DNA from: an uncultured Eubacteriales bacterium
Lineage (GTDB): Bacteria; Bacillota; Clostridia; Oscillospirales; Acutalibacteraceae
Length of the DNA: 64,000 bases
Direction of reading: 5' to 3'
Assembly: GCA_934463265.1 (NCBI GenBank)
Contig: CAKSIU010000003.1
Span: forward strand, 4,781 to 68,780
In this document: positions 9,511 to 17,289 of the stretch, in pieces
Numbering within the stretch: position 1 is the stretch's first letter
Layout of the letters: each line of letters opens with the position of its first letter
Translations under genes and position numbers: made by a program
The notes under the pieces: model-generated
What the model saw: only the letters and a program-made list of their open reading frames with translations
Databases searched by the model: none
What the model was told of the DNA's origin: nothing

Positions 9511-9873
9511 ATGGAAAAATACGTTTTTAAAATAATAATGAAACATATTTTTTACATTTTGCTTCTTTTGATTATTTTTGCGATTCTATATTTTTTCAAA
9601 ATTTCTTGCTTTTTTCGCTTTTTTACAGGAATTCCCTGCCCTTCTTGCGGTATGACTCGTGCTTTTTTATCATTAATAAAATTAAATCTTCGTGAATCTT
9701 TTTATTACCATCCACTTTTAATTCCATCATTATTCGCCGCATTCATCGCTATACATATGAATGTTTCTGCACTTAAGTTCAACAAAAAAATTGCCAACAC
9801 TTATTTATGGGCTTTTATTATAATTTTTTTCGCGGTATATTTGTTTCGGCTCATCACCAATAGTATTCCGTAA
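9511..9873 (+). CDS. DUF2752 membrane protein
   Basis: A 120-residue protein with three predicted membrane helices (about 12-32, 65-83 and 92-113). Between the first two lies GIPCPSCGMTRAFLSL, the Cys-Pro-x-Cys-Gly-x-Thr-Arg signature of DUF2752. Function is unknown; the paired cysteines may be redox-active or bind metal. The ATG at 9511 is ten bases after AAAGGA; an overlapping ATG at 9507 opens only seven codons. It may be the last gene of the heat-shock transcript, 35 bases after prmA, and is followed by a strong terminator. Confidence 0.85.
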   Translation: MEKYVFKIIMKHIFYILLLLIIFAILYFFKISCFFRFFTGIPCPSCGMTRAFLSLIKLNLRESFYYHPLLIPSLFAAFIAIHMNVSALKFNKKIANTYLWAFIIIFFAVYLFRLITNSIP

Positions 9874-9893
9874 ATCCACAAGCGGCAAATTAA

Positions 9894-9932
9894 AAAGATA
9901 TGTTATAAATCATAACATATCTTTTTTCTTTA
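9894..9932. terminator. Bidirectional intrinsic terminator
   Basis: AAAGATATGTTAT (9894-9906) pairs with ATAACATATCTTT (9912-9924), followed by more T. It separates the DUF2752 gene (+) from corA (-), whose last codons lie inside the hairpin. Confidence 0.8.
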
Positions 9933-10842
9933 GTATGTAAGCAACTATTGCAACGATGGCGCCTGTAAATACAATTGGGAACCACCAATATTGTTTTTGA
10001 GTAAACGGCAAATACTCAACGTTCATGCCGTAAATTCCAGAAACTATTGTTGGAATCGAGGATAATAAAGTTATCGAGGCCAGAACTTTCATTACGATAT
10101 TCAAATTATTGGAAATTATAGACGCAAAAACATCCATGGTGCTTGCCAAAATATTCATGTGCGTGTTAGACATTTCTATAGCTTGTCTGACTTCAATCAG
10201 AACATCGTCCAACAATTCATGGTCTTCGTCATACAATTTTACAAGTCTGCCACGAGCTATTTTTTCAAGAGTTGCTTCATTAGCCTTTAAAGAGGATGAA
10301 AAATAAACCAGTGATTTTTCTATTTCTAATAATTGAATCAACTCTTTATTTTTCATAGATTTTCGAAGTTCATGCTCAGCGTGGTCACTAATTTTATCAA
10401 TCTGCTTCAAATACTGCAGATATTTCATTGCAACTCTTAAAATAATATATAGTACAAACTGCGTTTTAAATTGCGGATAAATATTTCTAACCACGCCTTC
10501 CGCAAATTCACCGATAATCACATTTTCCCTCAGGCAAAGAGTAATAACATTCGACTCGGTTATAATTATACCAAGTGGCATTGTATGATATGTAATACTT
10601 TTTTCATTTTTTCTAGCAACAGGAATATCCACAACAATTAAGGTATTGCCATCTTCGTAGTCTATGTGAGAAGATTCTTCTTCGTCCAAAGCTGACTTTA
10701 AAAAATCCGGGTCGATATTAAAATCGGTGATTAATTTATCGATTTCATCATCATCAGGCGCAGTACAATTTATCCAGCAACCGACTTCGTATGATTCAAT
10801 TTCTGTAATTTTTCCTTTTATATTTTTATAATAATTTACCAA
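9910..10842 (-). CDS. CorA-family divalent metal ion transporter
   Basis: A 310-residue protein with a large cytoplasmic N-domain (about 1-245) and two C-terminal membrane helices. The first ends in the invariant GMN motif (SGIYGMNVEYLPF), which forms the ion selectivity filter at the outer pore mouth. The second is followed by the basic tail LKKKDML. CorA proteins work as homopentamers that import Mg2+, sometimes Co2+ or Ni2+. Length and topology are normal. Substrate is inferred from family; Zn2+ efflux ZntB homologues look similar. A conserved-looking hairpin occupies its leader. Confidence 0.93.
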   Translation of the reverse strand: MVNYYKNIKGKITEIESYEVGCWINCTAPDDDEIDKLITDFNIDPDFLKSALDEEESSHIDYEDGNTLIVVDIPVARKNEKSITYHTMPLGIIITESNVITLCLRENVIIGEFAEGVVRNIYPQFKTQFVLYIILRVAMKYLQYLKQIDKISDHAEHELRKSMKNKELIQLLEIEKSLVYFSSSLKANEATLEKIARGRLVKLYDEDHELLDDVLIEVRQAIEMSNTHMNILASTMDVFASIISNNLNIVMKVLASITLLSSIPTIVSGIYGMNVEYLPFTQKQYWWFPIVFTGAIVAIVAYILKKKDML

Positions 10843-10864
10843 ACTTACATCCCCTTAAAAATTC

Positions 10865-10913
10865 ATTAAGGGAACATACGCTCACAAAATTTGTGAAAAT
10901 ATGTTTCCTTAAT
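10865..10913 (-). other. Long hairpin in the leader of the corA-type gene
   Basis: ATTAAGGGAACATA (10865-10878) pairs with TATGTTTCCTTAAT (10900-10913), and an inner TCACAAA/TTTGTGA stem extends it. The hairpin begins about 20 bases before the start codon. No M-box landmarks were found. The rest of 10843-11094 is AT-rich with no gene. The hairpin may be an attenuator or stability element; its role is unknown. Confidence 0.5.
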
Positions 10914-11094
10914 AAAAAATATTCTCTTACAAAAGCCCCATTTGGGTCATCAGAAACCATATTCTCACAACCTAAAAATAAAAATTCTAATTTTTTATCG
11001 ATATAATATAATTATATCACAAAATCGAAAAAAATACAATCAACCGAACATATCCCGCAGTTTAATTAAATTTTTATATTTTTTATAAAAAGTA

Positions 11095-11123
11095 TTGACA
11101 CTATATATTTTTTATGTTATCAT
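11095..11123 (+). promoter_or_regulatory. SigA-type promoter for the double-glycine peptide gene
   Basis: TTGACA at 11095-11100, 17 bases, TATCAT at 11118-11123. A perfect -35 and a five-of-six -10 box about 50 bases before the start codon. Confidence 0.75.
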
Positions 11124-11175
11124 TAACTAGAAATGCGCATCTCAAACTATTTTATTTTTAGAAAGGGTGTTTTTC

Positions 11176-11427
11176 ATGGACAAAAAAGATATGAAAACGG
11201 AATTAAATGAAAACAATTTAGAAAATGTTTCTGGGGGAGGCGAAGTTAAATTTTTAAGAAATACAAGTAAAAATGATGAAAAAGGTGCCAGATATATTGC
11301 CAAAGCAACCTTTAACGGAAAACCAGTCACGGGTTACTTTAAAGATATGGACGTAGCTAAGGTTTGGGTAAAAAATTTTGAACAAGACGACATAGAACTT
11401 TTGGAAAGTGGTCATCTATATTTTTAA
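11176..11427 (+). CDS. Double-glycine leader peptide (bacteriocin-like precursor)
   Basis: An 83-residue small protein. Residues 1-22 form a classic double-glycine leader: charged, then ELNENNLENVSGG with hydrophobic residues at the expected spacing before Gly-Gly. C39 peptidases cut such leaders after GG, leaving a core of about 60 residues without cysteines. The core contains ARYIAKATFNGKPVTGYF and VAKVWVKNF. The ATG at 11176 lies behind GAAAGGGTG. The gene has its own promoter and terminator. The exporter encoded at 54.6-59.6 kb is the obvious candidate partner. Whether the product kills or signals cannot be told. Confidence 0.75.
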   Translation: MDKKDMKTELNENNLENVSGGGEVKFLRNTSKNDEKGARYIAKATFNGKPVTGYFKDMDVAKVWVKNFEQDDIELLESGHLYF

Positions 11428-11435
11428 ATAAAAAA

Positions 11436-11465
11436 CACCTGCTTTATAAAAAGCAGGCGTTTTCT
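11436..11465 (+). terminator. Intrinsic terminator
   Basis: CACCTGCTTT (11436-11445) pairs with AAAGCAGGCG (11450-11459), one mismatch, then TTTTC. It ends the peptide gene on the plus strand and precedes the end of the convergent peptide gene. Confidence 0.75.
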
Positions 11466-11485
11466 TTGCGTATAATCAATTAAAA

Positions 11486-11707
11486 TTAAACATCACAATA
11501 AAAGCCGTTATCGTATTTTAAGTGCCAACAATATTTACACTTCTCAGGACAACCATCCTGTCTCCACTCACCTTCTTTACTCTCCAAAACTCTAAAACTT
11601 CCCGGCTTACAGCATATTCCATCCGAACTAACGTCAACAATCGCTCCACCTGAAATTCCAGATAGTTTACCTAACTCTATCTTTTCTTTTTTTAAAACTT
11701 CACTCAT
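11486..11707 (-). CDS. Cysteine-rich double-glycine leader peptide (putative RiPP or bacteriocin precursor)
   Basis: A 73-residue protein. Residues 1-21 resemble a double-glycine leader, ending KIELGKLSGISGG. The predicted core of about 52 residues has six cysteines: GICC near the start, CPEKCKYC in the middle and FYC at the end. Paired cysteines could form disulfides, thioether rings or a metal site. AGGGGTG lies seven bases before the ATG. It converges on the other leader peptide gene 59 bases away; no modification enzyme lies nearby. It is likely processed by a C39 exporter. Product activity is unknown. Confidence 0.7.
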   Translation of the reverse strand: MSEVLKKEKIELGKLSGISGGAIVDVSSDGICCKPGSFRVLESKEGEWRQDGCPEKCKYCWHLKYDNGFYCDV

Positions 11708-11785
11708 TTTATAACACCCCTATCCATTAAAATTAATCCATGATAAACTTTCCTTTTTAGAATAAATTAAACTATTTTTAAACAT

Positions 11786-11833
11786 AAAGCACTCATAAAA
11801 TACTCGTTGAAAAGTAATTTTTATGAATGCTTT
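11786..11833. repeat. Imperfect inverted repeat
   Basis: AAAGCACTCATAAAA (11786-11800) and TTTTATGAATGCTTT (11819-11833) pair with one mismatch around an 18-base loop, in the gene-free stretch upstream of the cysteine-rich peptide gene. It could be an operator or an orphan terminator. Confidence 0.4.
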
Positions 11834-11997
11834 TGGATATTAATACAAGACTTTTAAATTAACGTTATGTAATAAGATTTAAAGAATATAATAATGCAAA
11901 ATAATTAAATTAAATTTATATTGGTGATTTATATTATATTACATTATTTTTAATTCGTCAAGAGTAATATATTATAAAGATTTCATTATTTTTTTAG

Positions 11998-12816
11998 TCA
12001 ATTATTACTAAGTTCATCTATCGAACCAAAAGTGTATCCTTCGGATTTCCATTTATTTATAAGTTCGTCTAGAATTTCTGAATTCGTCTTTGATGTGCTA
12101 TGCAATAATACCACTGCACCTGGGTGAACCCTTGATAATTTTTCAAAAGCATGTTCCTTTGTAGGTTGTTTGTCTGTAAGCCAATCTACATATGCCAAAC
12201 TCCAAAATATCGTTTTGTAACCTAACTCATGTGCGTGTTTTAAATTTTCTTCATTATACTTACCCTGCGGCGGTCTATAATACTTCGGAAGATCTTTGCC
12301 TGTGGTTTCTTTAAACATCTCCTCCAACTTTGAAATTTCCTTTTTAAATGATTCCATATCCGAAATTTTAGACATATCGGGGTGTGAAAAGGTATGATTT
12401 CCCACTGTATGCCCCTCATCAACCATTCTTTTTACCAAGTCTGGACTTGTTTTTATATAATTTCCAACCAAAAAGAAGGTTGCTTTAACATCATTTTTCT
12501 TTAAAGCATCAAGTATAGCTGGTGTATAGCCATTTTCAAAACCTGCATCAAATGTAAGGTATACTTTTTTTTCATCCGGATTTCCTAAATAATATGCATC
12601 ATACTGTTTCAAAAAATCTCTACTGGCGTTGCCTGTTGGGGCTTTTCCGGGTTCACTGAACGCTAATCCCCAATTATTATTTACAGCTTTCGACGTCGCT
12701 ATTGATTTATTATTCGCTGAAAGACTTGTTCCAATCAAGACTGAGGTAATTATAAAGCAGACCATCGTTAAAAAAATTATATATTTTCTTCTTAAAACTA
12801 TTACCAATCCGCTCAC
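11998..12816 (-). CDS. pdaA: Polysaccharide deacetylase PdaA (spore cortex muramic delta-lactam synthesis)
   Basis: A 272-residue exported NodB-fold enzyme. A signal or anchor segment covers about residues 9-33. The mature part starts with NNWGLAFSEPGKAPTGNAS, typical of PdaA. The catalytic motifs are TFDAGFENGYT (motif 1 with the base Asp), GNHTFSHPDMS (metal His-x3-His), YYRPPQGKYN and VVLLHS. PdaA removes the acetyl group from N-acetylmuramic acid so that muramic-delta-lactam forms in spore cortex. The start may be the GTG at 12816, very close to AAAGGGCG, or the TTG at 12807 with better spacing. It lies 14 bases after spoIVA, so a sporulation operon is likely. Confidence 0.9.
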   Translation of the reverse strand: MSGLVIVLRRKYIIFLTMVCFIITSVLIGTSLSANNKSIATSKAVNNNWGLAFSEPGKAPTGNASRDFLKQYDAYYLGNPDEKKVYLTFDAGFENGYTPAILDALKKNDVKATFFLVGNYIKTSPDLVKRMVDEGHTVGNHTFSHPDMSKISDMESFKKEISKLEEMFKETTGKDLPKYYRPPQGKYNEENLKHAHELGYKTIFWSLAYVDWLTDKQPTKEHAFEKLSRVHPGAVVLLHSTSKTNSEILDELINKWKSEGYTFGSIDELSNN

Positions 12817-12830
12817 CGCCCTTTGTATAG

Positions 12831-14309
12831 CTAAAGAATTATACAGATTAATCCATTACATCCATCATTTATGATTCTCTCTATGGTTTCTTTTATTTTA
12901 GTTCTGGCATCATTTGGCATTCTGTAAAGTTTGTTATGAAGGCCTTCATTTACAAGCTCATATAATGACTTACCAAATATATTCGAATCCCAAATTTTTC
13001 CTGGATTTTCTTCAAATTCTTTTAGCAGATAATTTACAAGTTCTTCTGACTGTTGCTCAGAACCCACTATCGGTGTGACTTCGGTGGTAATTCTCGTTTT
13101 CATCATATGTATTGACTGAGCAGAAGCCTTTAATCTTATTCCGTATTTTCCACCTTGTTTTATTATTTCAGGTTCATCAAGAGAAAGTTCCTCTGTTGAG
13201 GGCATAACTATTCCATAACCTGTTTCAAGCACGTCATTGTATGCCTGGCTGATTTTATTATATTTCTCTTTTATTGCTGAAAGTGCCATCATACAATCCA
13301 ACAAATCGCCTTCATCTGTAACCTCTAAGCCGGTTTTTTCTCCCAGTACCTTATAAAACAAATTTGGGCTTATCTCTGTAACGATTCGTGCATTTCCAAT
13401 CCCCAAATCAACTGACACTGCTCTTGCAGAATCAATATATTCACATGAAGTTATATTATCAGTTATATGATTTATTTCACGAATCTTTTTTATGTCCTTA
13501 GAAAAATTTTCTATTGTAGAATAAATTTCACTTCGTAACCAGTGATTTTTTTCTAAAGTTGTTAACCACTTAGGCATATCTATTTTTATTTCTTTAACCG
13601 GAAATTCAAAAAGTATTTGAGCTAAAATGCGTTTTATTTCGTTTTCACTCAATTCTAGACAATTCACTGGCAAAACCGGAACACCATATTTTTCCGTTAA
13701 AACCCTTGCCATTTCTTTCGTCTCGGAAGCAGTAGGATACATACTGTTAAGCAGCACAATAAATGGTTTTTTTATTTCTTTTAATTCATTAATTACACGT
13801 TCTTCGGCTTCTTCATACTCTTCTCGAGGAATGTCACTTATAGTTCCATCGGTTGTTACAACCAAACCAATTGTTGAATGATCGGTTATGACTTTTTTTG
13901 TGCCGAGTTCTGCCGCCATATTAAACGGAATAGGTTCTTCAAACCATGGCGTCATCACCATTCTTGGTTGTTCGTTTTCTATGTATCCCAACGAGCTTGG
14001 AACTATATATCCTACACAGTCTATCAACCTTACTTTAAAGCTTGCATTTTCGCCTATGTGAACTTCCACAGCATTTTCCGGAATAAATTTAGGTTCTGTC
14101 GTCATAATAGTTCTGCCCGCCGCCGACTGTGGCAATTCATCTACTGCACGCTCTTTTTTATAACTGCTGTCCATATTCGGGATTACAAGATTATCCATAA
14201 AGCGTTTTATAAATGTTGATTTACCGCTTCGTACCGGGCCTACAACACCAATATAAATATCTCCATTTGTTCGTTGAGCTATATCTTGATAAATATTTCT
14301 TTCTTCCAA
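12831..14309 (-). CDS. spoIVA: Stage IV sporulation protein A (SpoIVA)
   Basis: A 492-residue cytoskeletal ATPase that polymerises around the forespore as the basement layer of the coat. It opens with YQDIAQRTNGDIYIGVVGPV and has Walker A GPVRSGKSTFIKRFMDN (about 24-40), then LIDCVGYIVPSSLGY and VLLNSMYPT in the GTPase-like domain. The C-terminal region ends in a short hydrophobic CNGLICIIL used for assembly and SpoVM contact in the family. Start is TTG behind GGAGGA. It precedes pdaA on the same strand, and a SpoVM gene lies 1.9 kb away. Length matches B. subtilis SpoIVA. Confidence 0.97.
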   Translation of the reverse strand: MEERNIYQDIAQRTNGDIYIGVVGPVRSGKSTFIKRFMDNLVIPNMDSSYKKERAVDELPQSAAGRTIMTTEPKFIPENAVEVHIGENASFKVRLIDCVGYIVPSSLGYIENEQPRMVMTPWFEEPIPFNMAAELGTKKVITDHSTIGLVVTTDGTISDIPREEYEEAEERVINELKEIKKPFIVLLNSMYPTASETKEMARVLTEKYGVPVLPVNCLELSENEIKRILAQILFEFPVKEIKIDMPKWLTTLEKNHWLRSEIYSTIENFSKDIKKIREINHITDNITSCEYIDSARAVSVDLGIGNARIVTEISPNLFYKVLGEKTGLEVTDEGDLLDCMMALSAIKEKYNKISQAYNDVLETGYGIVMPSTEELSLDEPEIIKQGGKYGIRLKASAQSIHMMKTRITTEVTPIVGSEQQSEELVNYLLKEFEENPGKIWDSNIFGKSLYELVNEGLHNKLYRMPNDARTKIKETIERIINDGCNGLICIIL

Positions 14310-14352
14310 AAGTACTTCCTCCCAAGTCGCATATTTTTTTATTATTTAAAAT

Positions 14353-15897
14353 TTACATCGGTATAAACAACATATTTCTGCCTTGTAGTTTATCTACATC
14401 TGTATCTATTTCATTTTCATTTTGAATTTTTTCAACTGATGTGCAATATTTTTTTGCAATATTCCATAATTCTTCGCCTTCATCTGCATAATAAATGGTC
14501 AATGCAGTTTTTTTATCTTTTTCTCTAGGTTTCTCCTCATCCACAAATATGTCTGTTATTGATAAGTGCTTACTTTCGATATAAACAACTGCTCCAATTT
14601 GTAACTCTGCTATTACCTCAACTAAATTTTTTCCAATAAGCCTACATTCACAAGATTTTAATAAAACATTTTCTTCACACAAAACAGTGTCCGATTCGTT
14701 GTTTAACTCATGTTCATATGTAAACTCAACTAAGCGTTCTAAATAAAAAGGAATGTCTTCTGAATCCTTCGCTAAAAGGCATACATTAATTTTTCCTTCA
14801 AAATTAATTTTTTCATCTTTAACAAAGCATTTTACATTATTTAGTTCTCCGTCTGCATCAATTAATTCAGAAATTTCATTATTATCAACGTCTATACTGT
14901 TTTTAAGCATATAAGTCTCGTTTAATTTATCAGCTAAATTAGATAATGACACTTTTTCAAATTTTGGTTCTGACTCATAATCTATAGAATAAACATCATT
15001 TAAAATGCTTATATCTTTTTCTTCATAAGCAATTGCCGAAACTCCTATTTTACATTCAAATGATAACAAATTATTTTCGTCGTTATCATTAGATTTTACA
15101 CTTATATCGTGATTTAAAACTTCTATATTAATGTCACAACCGCAGTCATCCTGAACACCTTCAACATCAATTATCTGACTAATCGGCACAGTATGCTCTA
15201 AAATTTCTATATTGCTATATTCTATATCACTTATATAAACAACTTTTATATTCGCCACCGCGTTTATCATAACTTTATTCTGCAGCGTTTTATAATCTTG
15301 AAGCTCCGCACTTACTGTTGTTTTCAAAATATGCTCTATTTCTGGCTGTTTTGAACCTTTATCTATGACCTCCGATATATTAAAATATTGCTGTCCCAAG
15401 CCTAGCACATTATTGCATTTAGTTAAGATTTTTTTCTTTTCTATGCCCTCTCCATCTATATCACAAACAACATCTTTTTCTTTTTTGCATCTAACTTTAG
15501 CAAAAATCGAAAAAGCTCCGTGAATATCAAGTCTTCTTGGCGTGACTGCTCTGCAATTAACATATTCTGTTTTTGTTTTGGTTAAAATAATCGCGTCATG
15601 TACCGAATTTTTTAAATTTATCGAAACAGAAAACGGACTTGAATGTTCGCAGCATCTTATTGATATTTTTTCTTCATCCAGATAAATTAAAGAAATATTG
15701 GCAGTTCCCTCTACATAAAGCTTATCACCGGAGATATTTCTGGAACTTATTTGCGGACAAATTTGACATTTTAAAATTTTCTTAATATCCGGACAATAAT
15801 CCGGCAGACTAAAATCCAAGTCAACAGGCTGTTCCACGAGTCCATCAAAAATTGTCTCGCAAGCACATAAAGTTTCTTTTTTGATACTGTAATCCAT
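14353..15897 (-). CDS. DUF3794 (SPOCS) and LysM domain protein, probably spore envelope
   Basis: A 514-residue protein. It contains repeated SPOCS/DUF3794 units: the N-terminal one carries DLDFSLPDYCPDIKKILKC, a motif that opens this family, and further units span about 150-260 and 290-440. A C-terminal LysM domain (about 465-512) includes YYADEGEELWNIAKKYCTS and ends NMLFIPM. SPOCS proteins occur in spore coats and LysM binds peptidoglycan, so a role in coat or cortex assembly is likely. The ATG at 15897 is chosen over one 48 bases upstream because AGAGGT lies eight bases before it. It is followed by spoIVA on the same strand after 43 bases. Confidence 0.85.
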   Translation of the reverse strand: MDYSIKKETLCACETIFDGLVEQPVDLDFSLPDYCPDIKKILKCQICPQISSRNISGDKLYVEGTANISLIYLDEEKISIRCCEHSSPFSVSINLKNSVHDAIILTKTKTEYVNCRAVTPRRLDIHGAFSIFAKVRCKKEKDVVCDIDGEGIEKKKILTKCNNVLGLGQQYFNISEVIDKGSKQPEIEHILKTTVSAELQDYKTLQNKVMINAVANIKVVYISDIEYSNIEILEHTVPISQIIDVEGVQDDCGCDINIEVLNHDISVKSNDNDENNLLSFECKIGVSAIAYEEKDISILNDVYSIDYESEPKFEKVSLSNLADKLNETYMLKNSIDVDNNEISELIDADGELNNVKCFVKDEKINFEGKINVCLLAKDSEDIPFYLERLVEFTYEHELNNESDTVLCEENVLLKSCECRLIGKNLVEVIAELQIGAVVYIESKHLSITDIFVDEEKPREKDKKTALTIYYADEGEELWNIAKKYCTSVEKIQNENEIDTDVDKLQGRNMLFIPM

Positions 15898-16085
15898 AAA
15901 TTTGACCTCTCTTATTATATTTCTATAACTAAATCTATTCTGCACCTGTCCCTTTTATGACTTTACTTATATCTCAAAACATAAATATATGGATTTTCAC
16001 GTTTTTTCGGATGTCTGTATATAATAAATTAACGACGTTAAAAAAAAGAAAGTTATAGCCATAATTAATTTGGCGGTGAAATTCT

Positions 16086-16229
16086 ATGAATTCCTATTGC
16101 AAACAAGGCAAGTTAGTCCTGATTTTTTTGCTCGGTCTTACCATATCATATTGTGTTCCCATTCACTTCATAATAAAACTTCTTGTAGCCATATCAATTA
16201 TACTTGCAATAGCTTTAATACGATGTTAA
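16086..16229 (+). CDS. Small hydrophobic membrane peptide upstream of spoVM
   Basis: A 47-codon ORF with GGCGGTG seven bases upstream. After a short basic start (MNSYCKQGK) nearly the whole peptide is hydrophobic, with two possible helices (about 10-24 and 28-45, the latter LLVAISIILAIALI) and three cysteines. I do not recognise it. It lies 23 bases before the spoVM gene on the same strand, so co-transcription and a forespore-membrane role in sporulation are plausible but inferred. Ends at TAA 16227-16229. Confidence 0.6.
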   Translation: MNSYCKQGKLVLIFLLGLTISYCVPIHFIIKLLVAISIILAIALIRC

Positions 16230-16252
16230 CCTAGATTGGAGGGTCTTTTTTT

Positions 16253-16336
16253 ATGAAAGTTGTGGTTGTTAAAAGTCCTAAGGTCCTCGGATTTTTTTTA
16301 AGAAAAATATTTAAAATCAAAAAAGAAGAAGCTTAA
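16253..16336 (+). CDS. spoVM: Stage V sporulation protein M (SpoVM), 27 residues
   Basis: A 27-codon gene with a strong GGAGGG site nine bases upstream. The peptide MKVVVVKSPKVLGFFLRKI... matches the SpoVM pattern of B. subtilis (MK, hydrophobic, K, then Pro at position 9, K, LG at 12-13, Arg at 17, amphipathic helix, charged tail). Length (26 in B. subtilis) also agrees. SpoVM inserts in the outer forespore membrane, senses its convex curvature and anchors SpoIVA; Pro9 sets the shallow insertion. spoIVA lies 1.9 kb away on the other strand, which supports the call. The gene is easily missed because of its size. Confidence 0.85.
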   Translation: MKVVVVKSPKVLGFFLRKIFKIKKEEA

Positions 16337-16372
16337 ACATATACACAAACTTTAACTCTTTTTGCTATTCTG

Positions 16373-16412
16373 CCTCTTGAGTGGATAAAAATCTACTTAA
16401 GAGGATTTCTTT
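16373..16412 (+). terminator. Intrinsic terminator after spoVM
   Basis: CCTCTTGAGTGGAT (16373-16386) pairs with ATCTACTTAAGAGG (16391-16404), two G-T pairs, then ATTTCTTTT. Confidence 0.75.
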
Positions 16413-16600
16413 TGTGCAACTGCAAAAGCAACTTCAAATTTTATCAATATATTTTTTGAGGCCCTTACATTCTTACTTCTGTAATAGTTTTTTATATAAA
16501 AAGTCTATTAATTTTCACATCTAATTAAACTATAAATTTTTCTAGTCTTGCTCCCAAATATACTACTACTTCTTAATTTATTCAATAATTTATATTAATA
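16413..16600. other. AT-rich stretch without recognisable gene
   Basis: I see no ORF with a ribosome binding site, no RNA fold and no repeat between the spoVM terminator and the perfect hairpin at 16601. Confidence 0.6.
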
Positions 16601-16648
16601 AAATAAACCCTCACGATGGATTATTGTCCATCGTGAGGGTTTATTTTT
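16601..16648. terminator. Perfect bidirectional terminator
   Basis: A 20-bp perfect stem, AAATAAACCCTCACGATGGA (16601-16620) with its complement at 16627-16646, loop of six. T runs lie on the plus side and A-rich sequence on the other. It ends the 60-residue peptide gene on the minus strand. Confidence 0.85.
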
Positions 16649-16668
16649 TTCTGGTTTTAATAATTTAT

Positions 16669-16851
16669 TTATTTTCTGTCGTCCTGAAATGCAGACATAA
16701 GGCTCAAAGAATCGTCCAAAAATCCGAGCCAGCCAGAAGAAATTTGGCTTAAATCTGAATCCGTTCCTACAGTTGTAAGTGAACGCTTTGGAGCCCTGCT
16801 ATTTAAAACTCCCTTTTCTTCTACGTCTTCATTTTTTTCAAAATTTTTCAT
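16669..16851 (-). CDS. Strongly expressed 60-residue peptide of unknown function
   Basis: I do not recognise this peptide. It has an acidic N-terminus (MKNFEKNEDVEEK), a basic SRAPKRSL stretch, then a Ser/Asp-rich half with SGWLGFLDD and LSLMSAF. There is no signal peptide, membrane helix, cysteine or double-glycine site. AGAAGGGG lies nine bases before the ATG. The promoter (16905-16933) is a perfect SigA consensus and the terminator is perfect, so it is probably an abundant monocistronic product. A peptide precursor or a small regulatory protein are both possible. Confidence 0.65.
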   Translation of the reverse strand: MKNFEKNEDVEEKGVLNSRAPKRSLTTVGTDSDLSQISSGWLGFLDDSLSLMSAFQDDRK

Positions 16852-16904
16852 AATGACATCCCCTTCTAAAGTAAAAATATATTCAGCTTCTCAGCTTTAC
16901 GTTA

Positions 16905-16933
16905 ATTATACTAAAAAATATAAAGAATGTCAA
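16905..16933 (-). promoter_or_regulatory. Perfect consensus SigA promoter
   Basis: On the minus strand, TTGACA (16928-16933), exactly 17 bases, then TATAAT (16905-16910). Both hexamers are perfect matches. It reads into the 60-residue peptide gene with a leader of about 50 bases. Confidence 0.9.
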
Positions 16934-16967
16934 CTGATTTTATGTAAAAAATATTTTTATTTTAAAA

Positions 16968-17213
16968 TTAAACTTCTTTCGACTGTTTTTCCATATTTTC
17001 TACGACAATATCAAAAATCTCCCCAATCGAATCACAATATTCAAGAACTTGCCATGATTCGTTGGTATGAAAATGAATTTTAATCAAGTTTTCATCACCG
17101 ACAACCAAAAGGCAGTCGCCCTTAAAATTATTCACAAAATAATCATTAATCTTCCCCTCATCAAGGCTTTCACCTTCAATTAACAACTGTGTATCATATT
17201 TATACTCAAGCAT
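16968..17213 (-). CDS. Small DAK/DegV-related domain protein (stand-alone fragment of dihydroxyacetone kinase-like family)
   Basis: An 81-residue protein. It resembles the C-terminal piece of Fak/DhaK-like DAK-domain proteins: YDTQLLIEG at the start, then GDCLLVVGDENLIKIHFHTN and WQVLEYCDSIGEIFDIVVEN. In full-length DAK-DegV fusion proteins this segment follows the DAK2 domain. Short stand-alone versions exist in Clostridia, so this need not be a broken gene. The ATG at 17213 is chosen because AGGAGA lies nine bases upstream; an in-frame start further upstream has no site. The neighbouring IS110 element begins just upstream and may have replaced its original promoter. Function unknown. Confidence 0.65.
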   Translation of the reverse strand: MLEYKYDTQLLIEGESLDEGKINDYFVNNFKGDCLLVVGDENLIKIHFHTNESWQVLEYCDSIGEIFDIVVENMEKQSKEV

Positions 17214-17289
17214 TATTACATCTCCTCGTATAATAAAGATACGATATTTTTGAGAAAGAATATCGAAACTTCTTGTTATCTCATAAGCC

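Noticed and set aside
10843..11000. M-box magnesium riboswitch before corA
   Set aside because: None of the conserved M-box segments could be recognised; only a simple hairpin is present.
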